From NCBI RefSeq assembly GCF_900103815.1, contig NZ_FNHZ01000001.1, positions 620,001-684,000 of the forward strand: a DNA stretch of 64,000 bases, written 5' to 3'. The notes beneath the pieces are model-generated. The model was not told the origin of the DNA and did not search any database. It worked only from the letters and a program-made list of their open reading frames with translations. Positions 51,719-59,361 of the stretch are shown piece by piece. Source of the stretch: Lachnospira pectinoschiza. GTDB lineage: Bacteria; Bacillota; Clostridia; Lachnospirales; Lachnospiraceae. Within the stretch, counting starts at the first letter, position 1. The number at the start of each line of letters is the position of its first letter. The translations under genes were made by a program, and so were the position numbers.

Positions 51719-52093
51719 ATGGATTTGACAATAAAGATATATCCCCAAGGCACTCTTGCAATTTACGAGCAGATAGTGATGCAGTTAAAGAATGCCATAG
51801 TTTCAGGGAATTTAAAGGCAAATGAAGCACTACCTTCAATTAGACGCCTTGCCGCAGATTTAGGCGTAAGCGTTATTACAACAAAAAGAGCTTATGAAGA
51901 ACTTGAAAAGGAAGGGCTTGTAAGGTCAGTAGCAGGAAAAGGCTTTTATGTATGTGAATATAATACAGATTATTTAAAGGAGAAACAGCTTATGACAATT
52001 GAGAAAATGACACAAGAAGTTATAGCAGAAGCTAAGGCTGCAGGACTAAGCCTAGAGGACTTTCTTGAAATGATAAAGGCACTTTATGACTAA
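51719..52093 (+). CDS. GntR-family repressor, YtrA type
   Basis: 124 residues: winged helix of about 75 residues (A-I-Y-E-Q-I-V, L-P-S-I-R-R-L-A-A-D-L-G-V-S, T-K-R-A-Y-E-E-L-E-K-E-G) and a short C-terminal helical tail of about 45 residues instead of a ligand domain, which is the YtrA subfamily pattern. It lies inside the operon it should control; the 20-base palindrome over the promoter is the likely operator. In Bacillus, cell-wall antibiotics relieve this type of repression. Confidence 0.93.
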   Translation: MDLTIKIYPQGTLAIYEQIVMQLKNAIVSGNLKANEALPSIRRLAADLGVSVITTKRAYEELEKEGLVRSVAGKGFYVCEYNTDYLKEKQLMTIEKMTQEVIAEAKAAGLSLEDFLEMIKALYD

Positions 52094-52130
52094 GGACTTT
52101 GAATAAATCAGTATAAAAGGATAGGATATT

Positions 52131-52799
52131 ATGAATAAGATACTTGAACTTAAAAATGTAACTGTTAAAAATAAGAAATTCAAATTAGAAAATATAAATT
52201 TTGCCCTTGAAAAAGGTTATGTTTACGGCCTAGTTGGTGAAAATGGTGCAGGTAAATCTACTCTTCTTAAATCCATTTATTTTGAAAACTGGCCATACAA
52301 GGGAGATGTTTTATTTTCCGGATTTGATATAAAGAAGAATAGAAGATCCGCAATGGATAAGATAGGCTATATTTCAGAAGATTTTAGCTTTATAGATGAT
52401 AGAAGTATGGCTGAAAATGCTAGACTTTTTTCTATGGCCTATAGTGATTTTGATAAGGAAATATGGGAAGAAATGACAAAGAAATTAGGAATTAATTTAA
52501 ACACTAATTATATGGATTATTCTAGAGGTGAAAAGATAAAAGCCCAGTTAGCTTTTGCATTTGCCCACAAGGCAGAATTATTAATTATGGATGAAGCAAG
52601 TGCAGGTCTTGATGCAGTTTTCAAAAAGGAAATGTATGACTTAATTAGAGAGGGCTTAGTTGATAGCTTAACAGTTTTATTAACTAGTCATGATTATGAA
52701 GAAATTAAGAGAAATACTGATTTCTTCGCAGTAATTAAAGATGGAGTTTTAGGTGAATTTAAAGAAAATATAGAGGAGGCGGCAGATGAATATCTTTAA
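52131..52799 (+). CDS. ABC transporter ATPase, second
   Basis: 222 residues. Walker A G-E-N-G-A-G-K-S, signature Y-S-R-G-E-K, Walker B L-L-I-M-D-E-A and H in T-S-H-D-Y. Same Arg-containing signature as the first ATPase, so both belong to one subfamily, and the operon holds two ATPase/permease pairs around the regulator. It overlaps the next gene by 14 bases. Ribosome site weak (AAAGGATAGG). Confidence 0.92.
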   Translation: MNKILELKNVTVKNKKFKLENINFALEKGYVYGLVGENGAGKSTLLKSIYFENWPYKGDVLFSGFDIKKNRRSAMDKIGYISEDFSFIDDRSMAENARLFSMAYSDFDKEIWEEMTKKLGINLNTNYMDYSRGEKIKAQLAFAFAHKAELLIMDEASAGLDAVFKKEMYDLIREGLVDSLTVLLTSHDYEEIKRNTDFFAVIKDGVLGEFKENIEEAADEYL

Positions 52800-53316
52800 A
52801 AATAAAGAAATGTGTGAGATTGAAGATTTTATAGAAAAAGTTAATGAGAAGGCTAGTTATAAGCTCATTCAAAGAATTCTAGCTTATGTATTCACTAGTT
52901 TTTTTATTATAATTTCTCTTATATTTGTGTGCTCTACAGAAGAGCTAGGTGTTATGTTTATTGTAACTTATATGTTTTATTATTTGGGGAAAATGTTTTT
53001 TACTAACTATAAAAGAGTTATTATGCGTGATAGGAACTCTTCGGTTCAGCAACTAAGATTATATAAAGTAAACACAATACATCAGTTGATTTTATTATCG
53101 CCTTTTAGCATTAAGAACTATATAAAATTATGCCTTTATAATACAGTGAAAGTTATATTATGGACATCTTTAGTTTTCTTTTTACTATTAGGATTCTATT
53201 TCCTTACTGGTGCAGTTACTATTTATCCTATGAGGCTATTAATGTTTCTTTTTGTAAATGTATTGCTTCTTGTTATGGAGTTAGTAGACAATCTTATTAT
53301 AAAATTTGCAAATTAA
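52786..53316 (+). CDS. membrane protein, partner of the second ATPase
   Basis: 176 residues, four to five hydrophobic helices (near 27-47, 50-70, 120-145, 148-172). It is shorter than usual permeases and shows no domain I recognise, but it overlaps the ATPase by 14 bases and a GGAGG (in GAGGAGGCGGCAG) precedes the start, so it is almost surely its membrane partner. The last gene before the terminator. Confidence 0.78.
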   Translation: MNIFKNKEMCEIEDFIEKVNEKASYKLIQRILAYVFTSFFIIISLIFVCSTEELGVMFIVTYMFYYLGKMFFTNYKRVIMRDRNSSVQQLRLYKVNTIHQLILLSPFSIKNYIKLCLYNTVKVILWTSLVFFLLLGFYFLTGAVTIYPMRLLMFLFVNVLLLVMELVDNLIIKFAN

Positions 53317-53328
53317 AAGACTTGACTT

Positions 53329-53374
53329 AAGTCCGAAACCGTACTAATATAAATGGTACGGTTTCGGACTTTTT
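53329..53374 (+). terminator. intrinsic terminator of the ABC/GntR operon
   Basis: AAGTCCGAAACCGTAC (53329-53344) with GTACGGTTTCGGACTT (53356-53371), 11-base loop, T tail. Confidence 0.93.
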
Positions 53375-53429
53375 GTTTTAGTTAAAGAAATCGGCTAGGA
53401 AGAATCTTTAAAGGAGGATTTATAAGAAT

Positions 53430-53855
53430 ATGGAAGTTAAATTTAAAAAACTCAATGAACTTTTTGGTAAGACTGATATAGCTTATCATGAAGCGTCTAA
53501 GAAATTAGGACTATCAGATAGTTATTTTAATATATTATATGTGCTTTACGAGATGGGAGATGGTTTAAGCCAGAAGGAAATTTGTGATATTACAGGTCTT
53601 ACTAAGTCAACGGTTAACACGGCGATAAAGAAGATGGAAGTTGATGGCTTGCTTAAATTACAAGCTATTGATGGTAAGAAGTTTGGATTATATTTAAGTC
53701 CTAGTGGAAAGATATTACAAAAAGATACTGTAGTAAAGATTATTCAGATTGAAAATGAAATCTATGATAGCTGGACTAAAGAAGAACGAGAATTAATGGA
53801 AAGATTAAATGAAGATTTCTTAGTGCAGTTTAAGAAGAAAGTGGAAAAATTATAA
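53430..53855 (+). CDS. MarR-family transcription regulator
   Basis: 141 residues: winged helix with S-Q-K-E-I-C-D-I-T-G-L-T-K-S-T-V-N-T recognition region and a wing G-K-K-F-G-L-Y-L; helices at both ends dimerise. AAAGGAGG site. It lies 73 bases before a MATE exporter gene, so repression of that exporter is the likely task. A pair of TTTTGAATAAAA words (53862 and 53887) lies in the gap. Confidence 0.92.
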   Translation: MEVKFKKLNELFGKTDIAYHEASKKLGLSDSYFNILYVLYEMGDGLSQKEICDITGLTKSTVNTAIKKMEVDGLLKLQAIDGKKFGLYLSPSGKILQKDTVVKIIQIENEIYDSWTKEERELMERLNEDFLVQFKKKVEKL

Positions 53856-53928
53856 ACTAAGTTTTGAATAAAAATGACTTGATTAATTTTGAATAAAAAG
53901 GACATAGGAAGAAATTTAGGAGGAAATT

Positions 53929-55290
53929 ATGACAAAGAATATTATTAGATTATCAGATCATTTTGATTATAAGAGACTGCTTAGATACAGTCTTCCATCT
54001 ATGTGTATGATGGTTTTAACCTCGATTTATGGTGTGGTAGATGGCTTGTTTGTATCTAACGTAGTGGGTAAAAATGCATTTGCAGCAATTAATCTTGTAA
54101 TGCCAGTTTTAATGATTCTAGGTGGTTTTGGTACTATGTTTGGTACTGGTGGTACAGCTCTTGTTTCAATGACACTAGGTCAGAAAAAGGAAGAACTTGC
54201 AAATAAATATTTTTCAATGGTTATTGAAGTTGCAGCCTTGGTGGGTGTGACTTTATCAGTCATTGGCTTTATACTAATGCCAAGAATTGTAGCCCTACTT
54301 GGAGCTTCAGATTTAATAATGGAAAATGCCATTAATTATGGAAGAACTGCTATTATTTTCTTAGTGGCACTTATCCTTCAATATGCTTTCCAAAGTTTTA
54401 TGACAGCGGCTGGAAAGCCAAAGCTTGGTTTGTATGTTACAGTTGCAGCAGGACTAACTAATGCAGTTCTTGATGCTGTGTTTATCTATATATTTAGATG
54501 GGGCGTTATTGGCGCAGCCCTTGCTACAGGCATAGGTCAGACTGTAGGTGGCGTTATACCTTTGATTTATTTTATAAGAAAGAATACAAGTAATTTAAGA
54601 ATAAAAGCTACAATGATTAAGATGGATGCTGTTATAAAGTCTGCTTTTAACGGCCTTTCAGAACTTATGACAAGTATCGCCTCATCTATTGTAAGTATGG
54701 TTTATAATTTACAGCTTATGAAATATGCTGGTGAAAATGGAGTGGCAAGTTATGGAGTTTTAATGTATGTGCAGTTCATTTTCATAGGAATTCTTTTTGG
54801 TTATACTTTGGGAACTACACCTATTGTTGGCTATCATTATGGTGCTGGCAATAAGAAGGAACTTAATAACTTGCTTAAACGAAGCCTTAAATTAGAGTAC
54901 ATAGGTGGAGTTGTGCTATTTATAATTGCGCAGTTACTTGCAAAGCCAATTTCTTTTGTCTTTGTAGGTTACGATGCAGAATTATGGGCATTAACAATAC
55001 ATGCTTTTAGGATTTTCTTATTCGCATTCTTGTTGGCAGGAGGTAACATTTTCATATCTTCATTCTTTACAGCCTTAAATAACGGCCCGGTTTCAGCCCT
55101 TGTTTCTACTCTTAGAAGCTTGGTTTTTGAGCTTAGTTCCGTAATAATTCTTCCATTAATCTTTGGACTTAATGGTATTTGGGGCGCTGTGGCAGTGGCA
55201 GAACTTGCAGCAACAGTAGTGGCTTGGAGCTTGCTAATAGGCTTTAATAAGCGTTACGGTTATTTTATAAAGAAGGATAGTACAATTTAG
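53929..55290 (+). CDS. MATE family exporter, second
   Basis: 453 residues with twelve membrane helices; R-Y-S-L-P-S-M-C-M-M-V-L-T-S-I-Y-G-V-V-D-G opens the first repeat, the MATE pattern with an acidic residue (D) in the first helix. It follows a MarR gene with TAGGAGG and would export toxic organic cations or secreted metabolites by Na+ or H+ exchange. It differs in sequence from the minus-strand MATE at 28.4-29.8 kb and resembles the third one at 56.9 kb in its C-terminal L-P-L-I-F-G-x-N-G-x-W motif. Confidence 0.93.
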   Translation: MTKNIIRLSDHFDYKRLLRYSLPSMCMMVLTSIYGVVDGLFVSNVVGKNAFAAINLVMPVLMILGGFGTMFGTGGTALVSMTLGQKKEELANKYFSMVIEVAALVGVTLSVIGFILMPRIVALLGASDLIMENAINYGRTAIIFLVALILQYAFQSFMTAAGKPKLGLYVTVAAGLTNAVLDAVFIYIFRWGVIGAALATGIGQTVGGVIPLIYFIRKNTSNLRIKATMIKMDAVIKSAFNGLSELMTSIASSIVSMVYNLQLMKYAGENGVASYGVLMYVQFIFIGILFGYTLGTTPIVGYHYGAGNKKELNNLLKRSLKLEYIGGVVLFIIAQLLAKPISFVFVGYDAELWALTIHAFRIFLFAFLLAGGNIFISSFFTALNNGPVSALVSTLRSLVFELSSVIILPLIFGLNGIWGAVAVAELAATVVAWSLLIGFNKRYGYFIKKDSTI

Positions 55291-55398
55291 TTTGCTAACA
55301 CGATAAATTAAGTCTAGAAATCTTAAGAGCTTTGTTGTAGAATATATAGGACTAGGCGATAGTGCAAAGTATAGATGAAATAAGAAAGGATCCGAAAT

Positions 55399-56679
55399 AT
55401 GAAGATTACATCAGTTAAGGGTACTAACGATTACCTACCTAATGAAGTGGAAATTAGAGATTATTTACAGAACGAAATTTTACAGACATACGTTGCTAAC
55501 GGATTTGAACATATTACAACACCAGCTATTGAAGATATTGAAAACCTTGATAAGTCAGAGGGTGGCGATAACTTAAATCTTATTTTTAAGATTATGAAGA
55601 GAGGCGACAAGCTTGATAAGGCTATTGCTTCAGGCGTTAGCTCAAAGAATGAGAACGTCCTTGCAGATATGGGTCTTAGATATGACTTAACTCTTCCTCT
55701 TAGTAGATATTTTGCTAATAATAAGGAAAAGTTATCTCTTCCAATGAAGTGTATTCAGATGGATAGAGTTTATAGAGCTGAAAGACCACAGAAAGGTCGT
55801 TTAAGAGAATTTGTTCAGTGCGATATTGATATTATTGGTTCAGACTCAAGAGATTCAGAGATCGAGCTTATCCTTACAACAACTAAGGCTTTAAAGAGAA
55901 TCGGTATGAAGAATTTTAAGGTTAAGATTAACGATAGAAGATTACTTAGAGCCTTCCTTTCAAACTGCGGTTTTAAGGATGAAGATTTAGATAGTGTTTG
56001 TATTACATTTGATAAGATGGACAAGATCGGACTTGAGGGCGTTAAGGCTGAATTAGTTGAGAAGGCTTTTGAAGAGGCTGCAATTGCTAAGTTTACAGAC
56101 TTCTTAACAGGTGTTTCATCACCATCAGAGATTAGCCTTGAATCAGTTGAGGCAATTTTAGAGGATAAAACTCCAGCAGATAGCTTAAAGTACATCATTA
56201 ACACAGTTAAGGAGATGACTGCAGGAGATGATAATAGCTTTGATGTAGTATTTGATTTATCTTTAGTTAGAGGTCAGGGTTATTACACAGGTACTGTATT
56301 TGAAGTAGAAAGCATCGACTTTAAGGGCGCTATTGCAGGTGGTGGCCGTTACGATAACCTTATTGGTAAGTTCCTAGGTCAGCAGGTTAGCGCTGTTGGT
56401 TTCTCTATCGGTTTTGAAAGAATTTTCTCAATCCTTATGGAAAACGGCGTAGATGCTAAGTCTCGTCCAGAAAGAATTGCTATTATGTATGATGAGGGCG
56501 AAGTTGTTAAGGCTTATAAGATTGCTGAAAAGTATAGAGCCGAAGGCAAGAGCTGCTCACTTTATCTTAAGCCTAAGAAGATGGGTAAGTTCCTTGGAAA
56601 GCTTGAAGAAAGAGGATATAAGGGCTTCGTTAACGTACAAAATGGCGAGGATATTAGCTACTTTGGCGAAGATAAGTAA
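55399..56679 (+). CDS. hisS: histidyl-tRNA synthetase, arginine-motif (LRYDLT) type
   Basis: 426 residues, class II. Motif 1 region G-T-N-D-Y-L-P, then G-L-R-Y-D-L-T-L-P-L-S-R-Y, motif 2 Y-R-A-E-R-P-Q-K-G-R-L-R-E-F with F-V-Q-C-D, the histidine-binding R-G-Q-G-Y-Y-T-G and motif 3 G-G-G-R-Y-D. A C-terminal anticodon domain (about 350-426) is present but short. The L-R-Y-D-L-T block is the form seen in eukaryote/archaea-like enzymes; most bacterial HisRS have L-R-P-E-G-T. It may be a second HisRS of the organism. Ribosome site GAAAGGA. Confidence 0.93.
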   Translation: MKITSVKGTNDYLPNEVEIRDYLQNEILQTYVANGFEHITTPAIEDIENLDKSEGGDNLNLIFKIMKRGDKLDKAIASGVSSKNENVLADMGLRYDLTLPLSRYFANNKEKLSLPMKCIQMDRVYRAERPQKGRLREFVQCDIDIIGSDSRDSEIELILTTTKALKRIGMKNFKVKINDRRLLRAFLSNCGFKDEDLDSVCITFDKMDKIGLEGVKAELVEKAFEEAAIAKFTDFLTGVSSPSEISLESVEAILEDKTPADSLKYIINTVKEMTAGDDNSFDVVFDLSLVRGQGYYTGTVFEVESIDFKGAIAGGGRYDNLIGKFLGQQVSAVGFSIGFERIFSILMENGVDAKSRPERIAIMYDEGEVVKAYKIAEKYRAEGKSCSLYLKPKKMGKFLGKLEERGYKGFVNVQNGEDISYFGEDK

Positions 56680-56700
56680 TATTTCCCTTATGAAAATGTA

Positions 56701-56728
56701 TTGCTTTTAAAATTTAATTATGTATAAT
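56701..56728 (+). promoter_or_regulatory. possible promoter of the third MATE gene
   Basis: TTGCTT (56701-56706), 16-base spacer, TATAAT (56723-56728), followed by a 140-base structured leader. Confidence 0.55.
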
Positions 56729-56729
56729 G

Positions 56730-56819
56730 GTTTATGTTCATCGGAGGATGTGTAAACGAAGATTACGCGCCGGATAAGATGACAGATTTATTTCTGTGTG
56801 TCTTTTCCGGTGCTTTTTT
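56730..56819 (+). terminator. two-hairpin leader with terminator before a MATE gene
   Basis: First hairpin 56730-56757: GTTTA/TAAAC outside, CATC/GATG inside, GGAG loop. Second, 56767-56813: GCGCCGGA with TCCGGTGC and an A-A-G-A/T-C-T-T extension, then six T (56814-56819). It serves as the hisS terminator, or as an attenuator if the promoter at 56701 is real. MATE starts 49 bases later. Confidence 0.72.
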
Positions 56820-56867
56820 ATTTTCACATTAGATAAGAGACTAAATTAAAACAAAGAGAGGTAATGT

Positions 56868-58184
56868 ATGGATTTATTAACAGGAAAAATAAGCAAGATT
56901 TATTTTAAGTACTTAGCAGCGGCATTTGGCAGCGCTCTTATAGTTTCAATTTATGCCTTGGTAGATACAATCGTAATCGGGCGATACGAAGGACCAAACG
57001 GTACTGCGGCGGTAGCTAATTTCATGCCCATGTGGTCAATAATGTATGCCCTAGGAATATGTTTTGGTATAGGTGGCTCTGTGCTTTTAGCCCATAAAAG
57101 AGGTGCAGGTAAATTTGAGGAATCTAATAAGTACTTTACAACATCAGTAGTTCTTTCAGTAATTGCATCAATAATTATTTTTATTGTATATAATATTTGG
57201 GATAGACAATTACTATATTTATCAGGTGGTAGAGGCGCAGTTCTTGATTTATCGACTAAGTATTGTTTTTATATAGCATTTGCTTCACCACTTTTCATCA
57301 TTGGGCAAATGTTAATCCCCCTTGTAAGAGTGGATGGAAAGCCCTTTATTACCACAGTAGCCGTAATGGCAGGCGGTATTTTTAACGTCTTTGGTGACAT
57401 TTACTTCGCCTTTGGCCTTGATATGGGTATTCTTGGCGCCAGCCTTGCAACTGCCATTGGCCAGCTTATTTGCGTGTTGATTTTACTTGCTCATATTTTA
57501 TTGGGAAAATGTAATCTCAAACTTAACTTTAAAAACTTACATTTACTAAAAAGAATCGGACAGGTTATATCCACAGGTAGCGCTACCTTTATTGTAGATA
57601 TTGCCATTGGCGTTGTAACAATCCTTGTAAATAACCAGATTATGCGCTATTCAGGAGAGACAGCCCTAGCAGTTTATGGCGTAATTAGTTCTTATGTTAC
57701 TGCTGTACAGTCAGTAAGTTATGCAGTAGGCGAGTCAGGACAGGCAATTATCTCAACTAATTATGGTGCTGGAAATGCTAAAAGAGTTATTGGGGCAAGA
57801 CGTGTAATGTTAACAACTGCCTTAGTTGGTGGAATTTTCTTTTGCATAATTGCAATGCTTTTCCCAAACGCAATACTTAGATTATATATGAAGCCAACTG
57901 CTGAAGTTTACGCAATTGGTGCAGGAGCTATAAGACTTTATTGCCTAGATTTAATATTTCTTATGTTTAACATCGCTTCAACTTACTATTTCCAGGCAGT
58001 TAATAGATTAAGCGTATCCCTAGTAGTTTCCCTAGCTAGAGGCTTCTTTGTAAATGGACTTTTAGTTATGTTACTTCCACTTATCTTTGGAATAAATGGT
58101 GTGTGGATTGCAATTCCTATAGCTGAGTTAATAGTAGCAATTTATGTAGCATTTATGCTAAGAAAGAAGTTGGTGATAAAATAA
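56868..58184 (+). CDS. MATE family exporter, third
   Basis: 438 residues with twelve helices; S-I-Y-A-L-V-D-T-I-V-I-G at the start of repeat one, and L-P-L-I-F-G-I-N-G-V-W near the end. Start at 56868 follows AGAGAGG. It may be controlled by the structured leader. After the stop, two TTGAATAAAA-type words (58187 and 58208) precede a bidirectional terminator. Exports cations or metabolites; substrate unknown. Confidence 0.92.
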   Translation: MDLLTGKISKIYFKYLAAAFGSALIVSIYALVDTIVIGRYEGPNGTAAVANFMPMWSIMYALGICFGIGGSVLLAHKRGAGKFEESNKYFTTSVVLSVIASIIIFIVYNIWDRQLLYLSGGRGAVLDLSTKYCFYIAFASPLFIIGQMLIPLVRVDGKPFITTVAVMAGGIFNVFGDIYFAFGLDMGILGASLATAIGQLICVLILLAHILLGKCNLKLNFKNLHLLKRIGQVISTGSATFIVDIAIGVVTILVNNQIMRYSGETALAVYGVISSYVTAVQSVSYAVGESGQAIISTNYGAGNAKRVIGARRVMLTTALVGGIFFCIIAMLFPNAILRLYMKPTAEVYAIGAGAIRLYCLDLIFLMFNIASTYYFQAVNRLSVSLVVSLARGFFVNGLLVMLLPLIFGINGVWIAIPIAELIVAIYVAFMLRKKLVIK

Positions 58185-58225
58185 CTTTTGAATAAAAGCG
58201 ACATAAAAAATGAATAAAATAGACA

Positions 58226-58268
58226 TAAAAAAGGACATGCCATAGAACATATGGCATGTCTTATTTTT
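58226..58268. terminator. bidirectional terminator between MATE and K+ channel
   Basis: GACATGCCATA (58234-58244) with TATGGCATGTC (58250-58260), 5-base loop. T-rich to the right on plus, six A to the left, so T-run on minus. Confidence 0.9.
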
Positions 58269-59159
58269 TCAATACCTACTAAAGAGCTTATGGAAAATGT
58301 ATCCCCAGCCGTTTTTCTTAATTTTATATTTCTCATGCACTTCCTGATATTCTTCAGCGTGATAAGTACCATTAAGAAGAGACTCTTTTAACTTCTCAAA
58401 TTCATCCTCTTCCTCATTACCCTTGTCCTTATTTAATTCGGTCATAATACCTGCAGTAATGATACCACTTGGCATGGCAACCATGGCGATTCCAAAGAAA
58501 GAACTAATCATGGCAATGAAGCGACCAAGGTCTGTGACGGGATAAATATCGCCGTAACCAACGGTTGTAAGAGTAAGACAGGACCAGTAAGCAGCATCAA
58601 AGAAATCCCCGAAACTATCAGGCTCCATGTTAAACATCAGGGTAGCAGAAATAAGAATGTAGGCTACCGCCAATGTAAATACGGAAGCAAGGGCTCCTTT
58701 CTGGCTCTTTAACACATTTTTAACTAGTCGAATTGTTCTTGAATATCTGAAAATTCTAAAGATTCTTAGTAATCTGGCAAATCTAAAAATTCGAATAAGA
58801 GTTGAGGTATTACTAAGAATTGTAAAGGCTGGAAGTATGGAAACTAGGTCAATTATTGCCCCTATGGTGAAGGGATATTTGGCAAAAGAAATTGGTCTAA
58901 AATCGTTAAATTTAAAGTCGGCGGTGCAAAATCTTAAGACATAATCAAAGATGAAAATGCCAGCAACCACCTTATCTAAAATGCTAAGACCTGGTGTTGA
59001 GTACTTAAAGGCAAGTGGCACAATACCAGTAATTATGGATATAAGCATAATCCAATCGTATAGATTAAGCTTAGAGGTGTTATCTGTAACTGTTGGTTCG
59101 ATGGCATAGAAAATGTTTTCTCGAACGATATGAATCTTGCTAGATGTGTTTATCTTCAT
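58269..59159 (-). CDS. voltage-gated-type potassium channel
   Basis: 296 residues. Six helices S1-S6 with a positively charged S4 (R-I-F-R-F-A-R-L-L-R-I-F-R-I-F-R, four or more regularly spaced Arg) and the pore T-T-V-G-Y-G-D with Y-P-V-T-D-L-G-R; cytosolic tails at both ends, the C-terminal one acidic (E-E-E-D-E-F-E-K-L-K). A GGGGGAT ribosome site precedes ATG. It conducts K+ outward on depolarisation. Convergent with the MATE gene and divergent from addB. Confidence 0.94.
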   Translation of the reverse strand: MKINTSSKIHIVRENIFYAIEPTVTDNTSKLNLYDWIMLISIITGIVPLAFKYSTPGLSILDKVVAGIFIFDYVLRFCTADFKFNDFRPISFAKYPFTIGAIIDLVSILPAFTILSNTSTLIRIFRFARLLRIFRIFRYSRTIRLVKNVLKSQKGALASVFTLAVAYILISATLMFNMEPDSFGDFFDAAYWSCLTLTTVGYGDIYPVTDLGRFIAMISSFFGIAMVAMPSGIITAGIMTELNKDKGNEEEDEFEKLKESLLNGTYHAEEYQEVHEKYKIKKNGWGYIFHKLFSRY

Positions 59160-59283
59160 AGTTATCCCCCGTTATAAGTCCCTATATATTTTCCTTCTCG
59201 AATATCTAGAAAGTATATCGGAAAATTTAGCCTAGAATTTAAGAAGAAATTTTTGTGTTAATCGGACAAATTAAAAAATATGT

Positions 59284-59321
59284 CGAACATACTTTCTATT
59301 TTTAGATGACTATGCTATAAT
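59284..59321 (+). promoter_or_regulatory. promoter of addB with a LexA-box-like word
   Basis: TATAAT at 59316-59321 with a weak -35 at 59293. CGAACATACTTTCT (59284-59297) has 12 of 14 positions of the Bacillus SOS box (CGAACRNRYGTTYC) and overlaps the -35, but the second half-site is imperfect. Confidence 0.4.
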
Positions 59322-59361
59322 TTTTCTTAGCGATACTAACTAGAGATTAACGGGAGGGTTT

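Noticed and set aside
55291..55398. T-box leader before hisS
   Set aside because: The gap is only 108 bases, and neither the T-box word nor specifier-loop structure is present.
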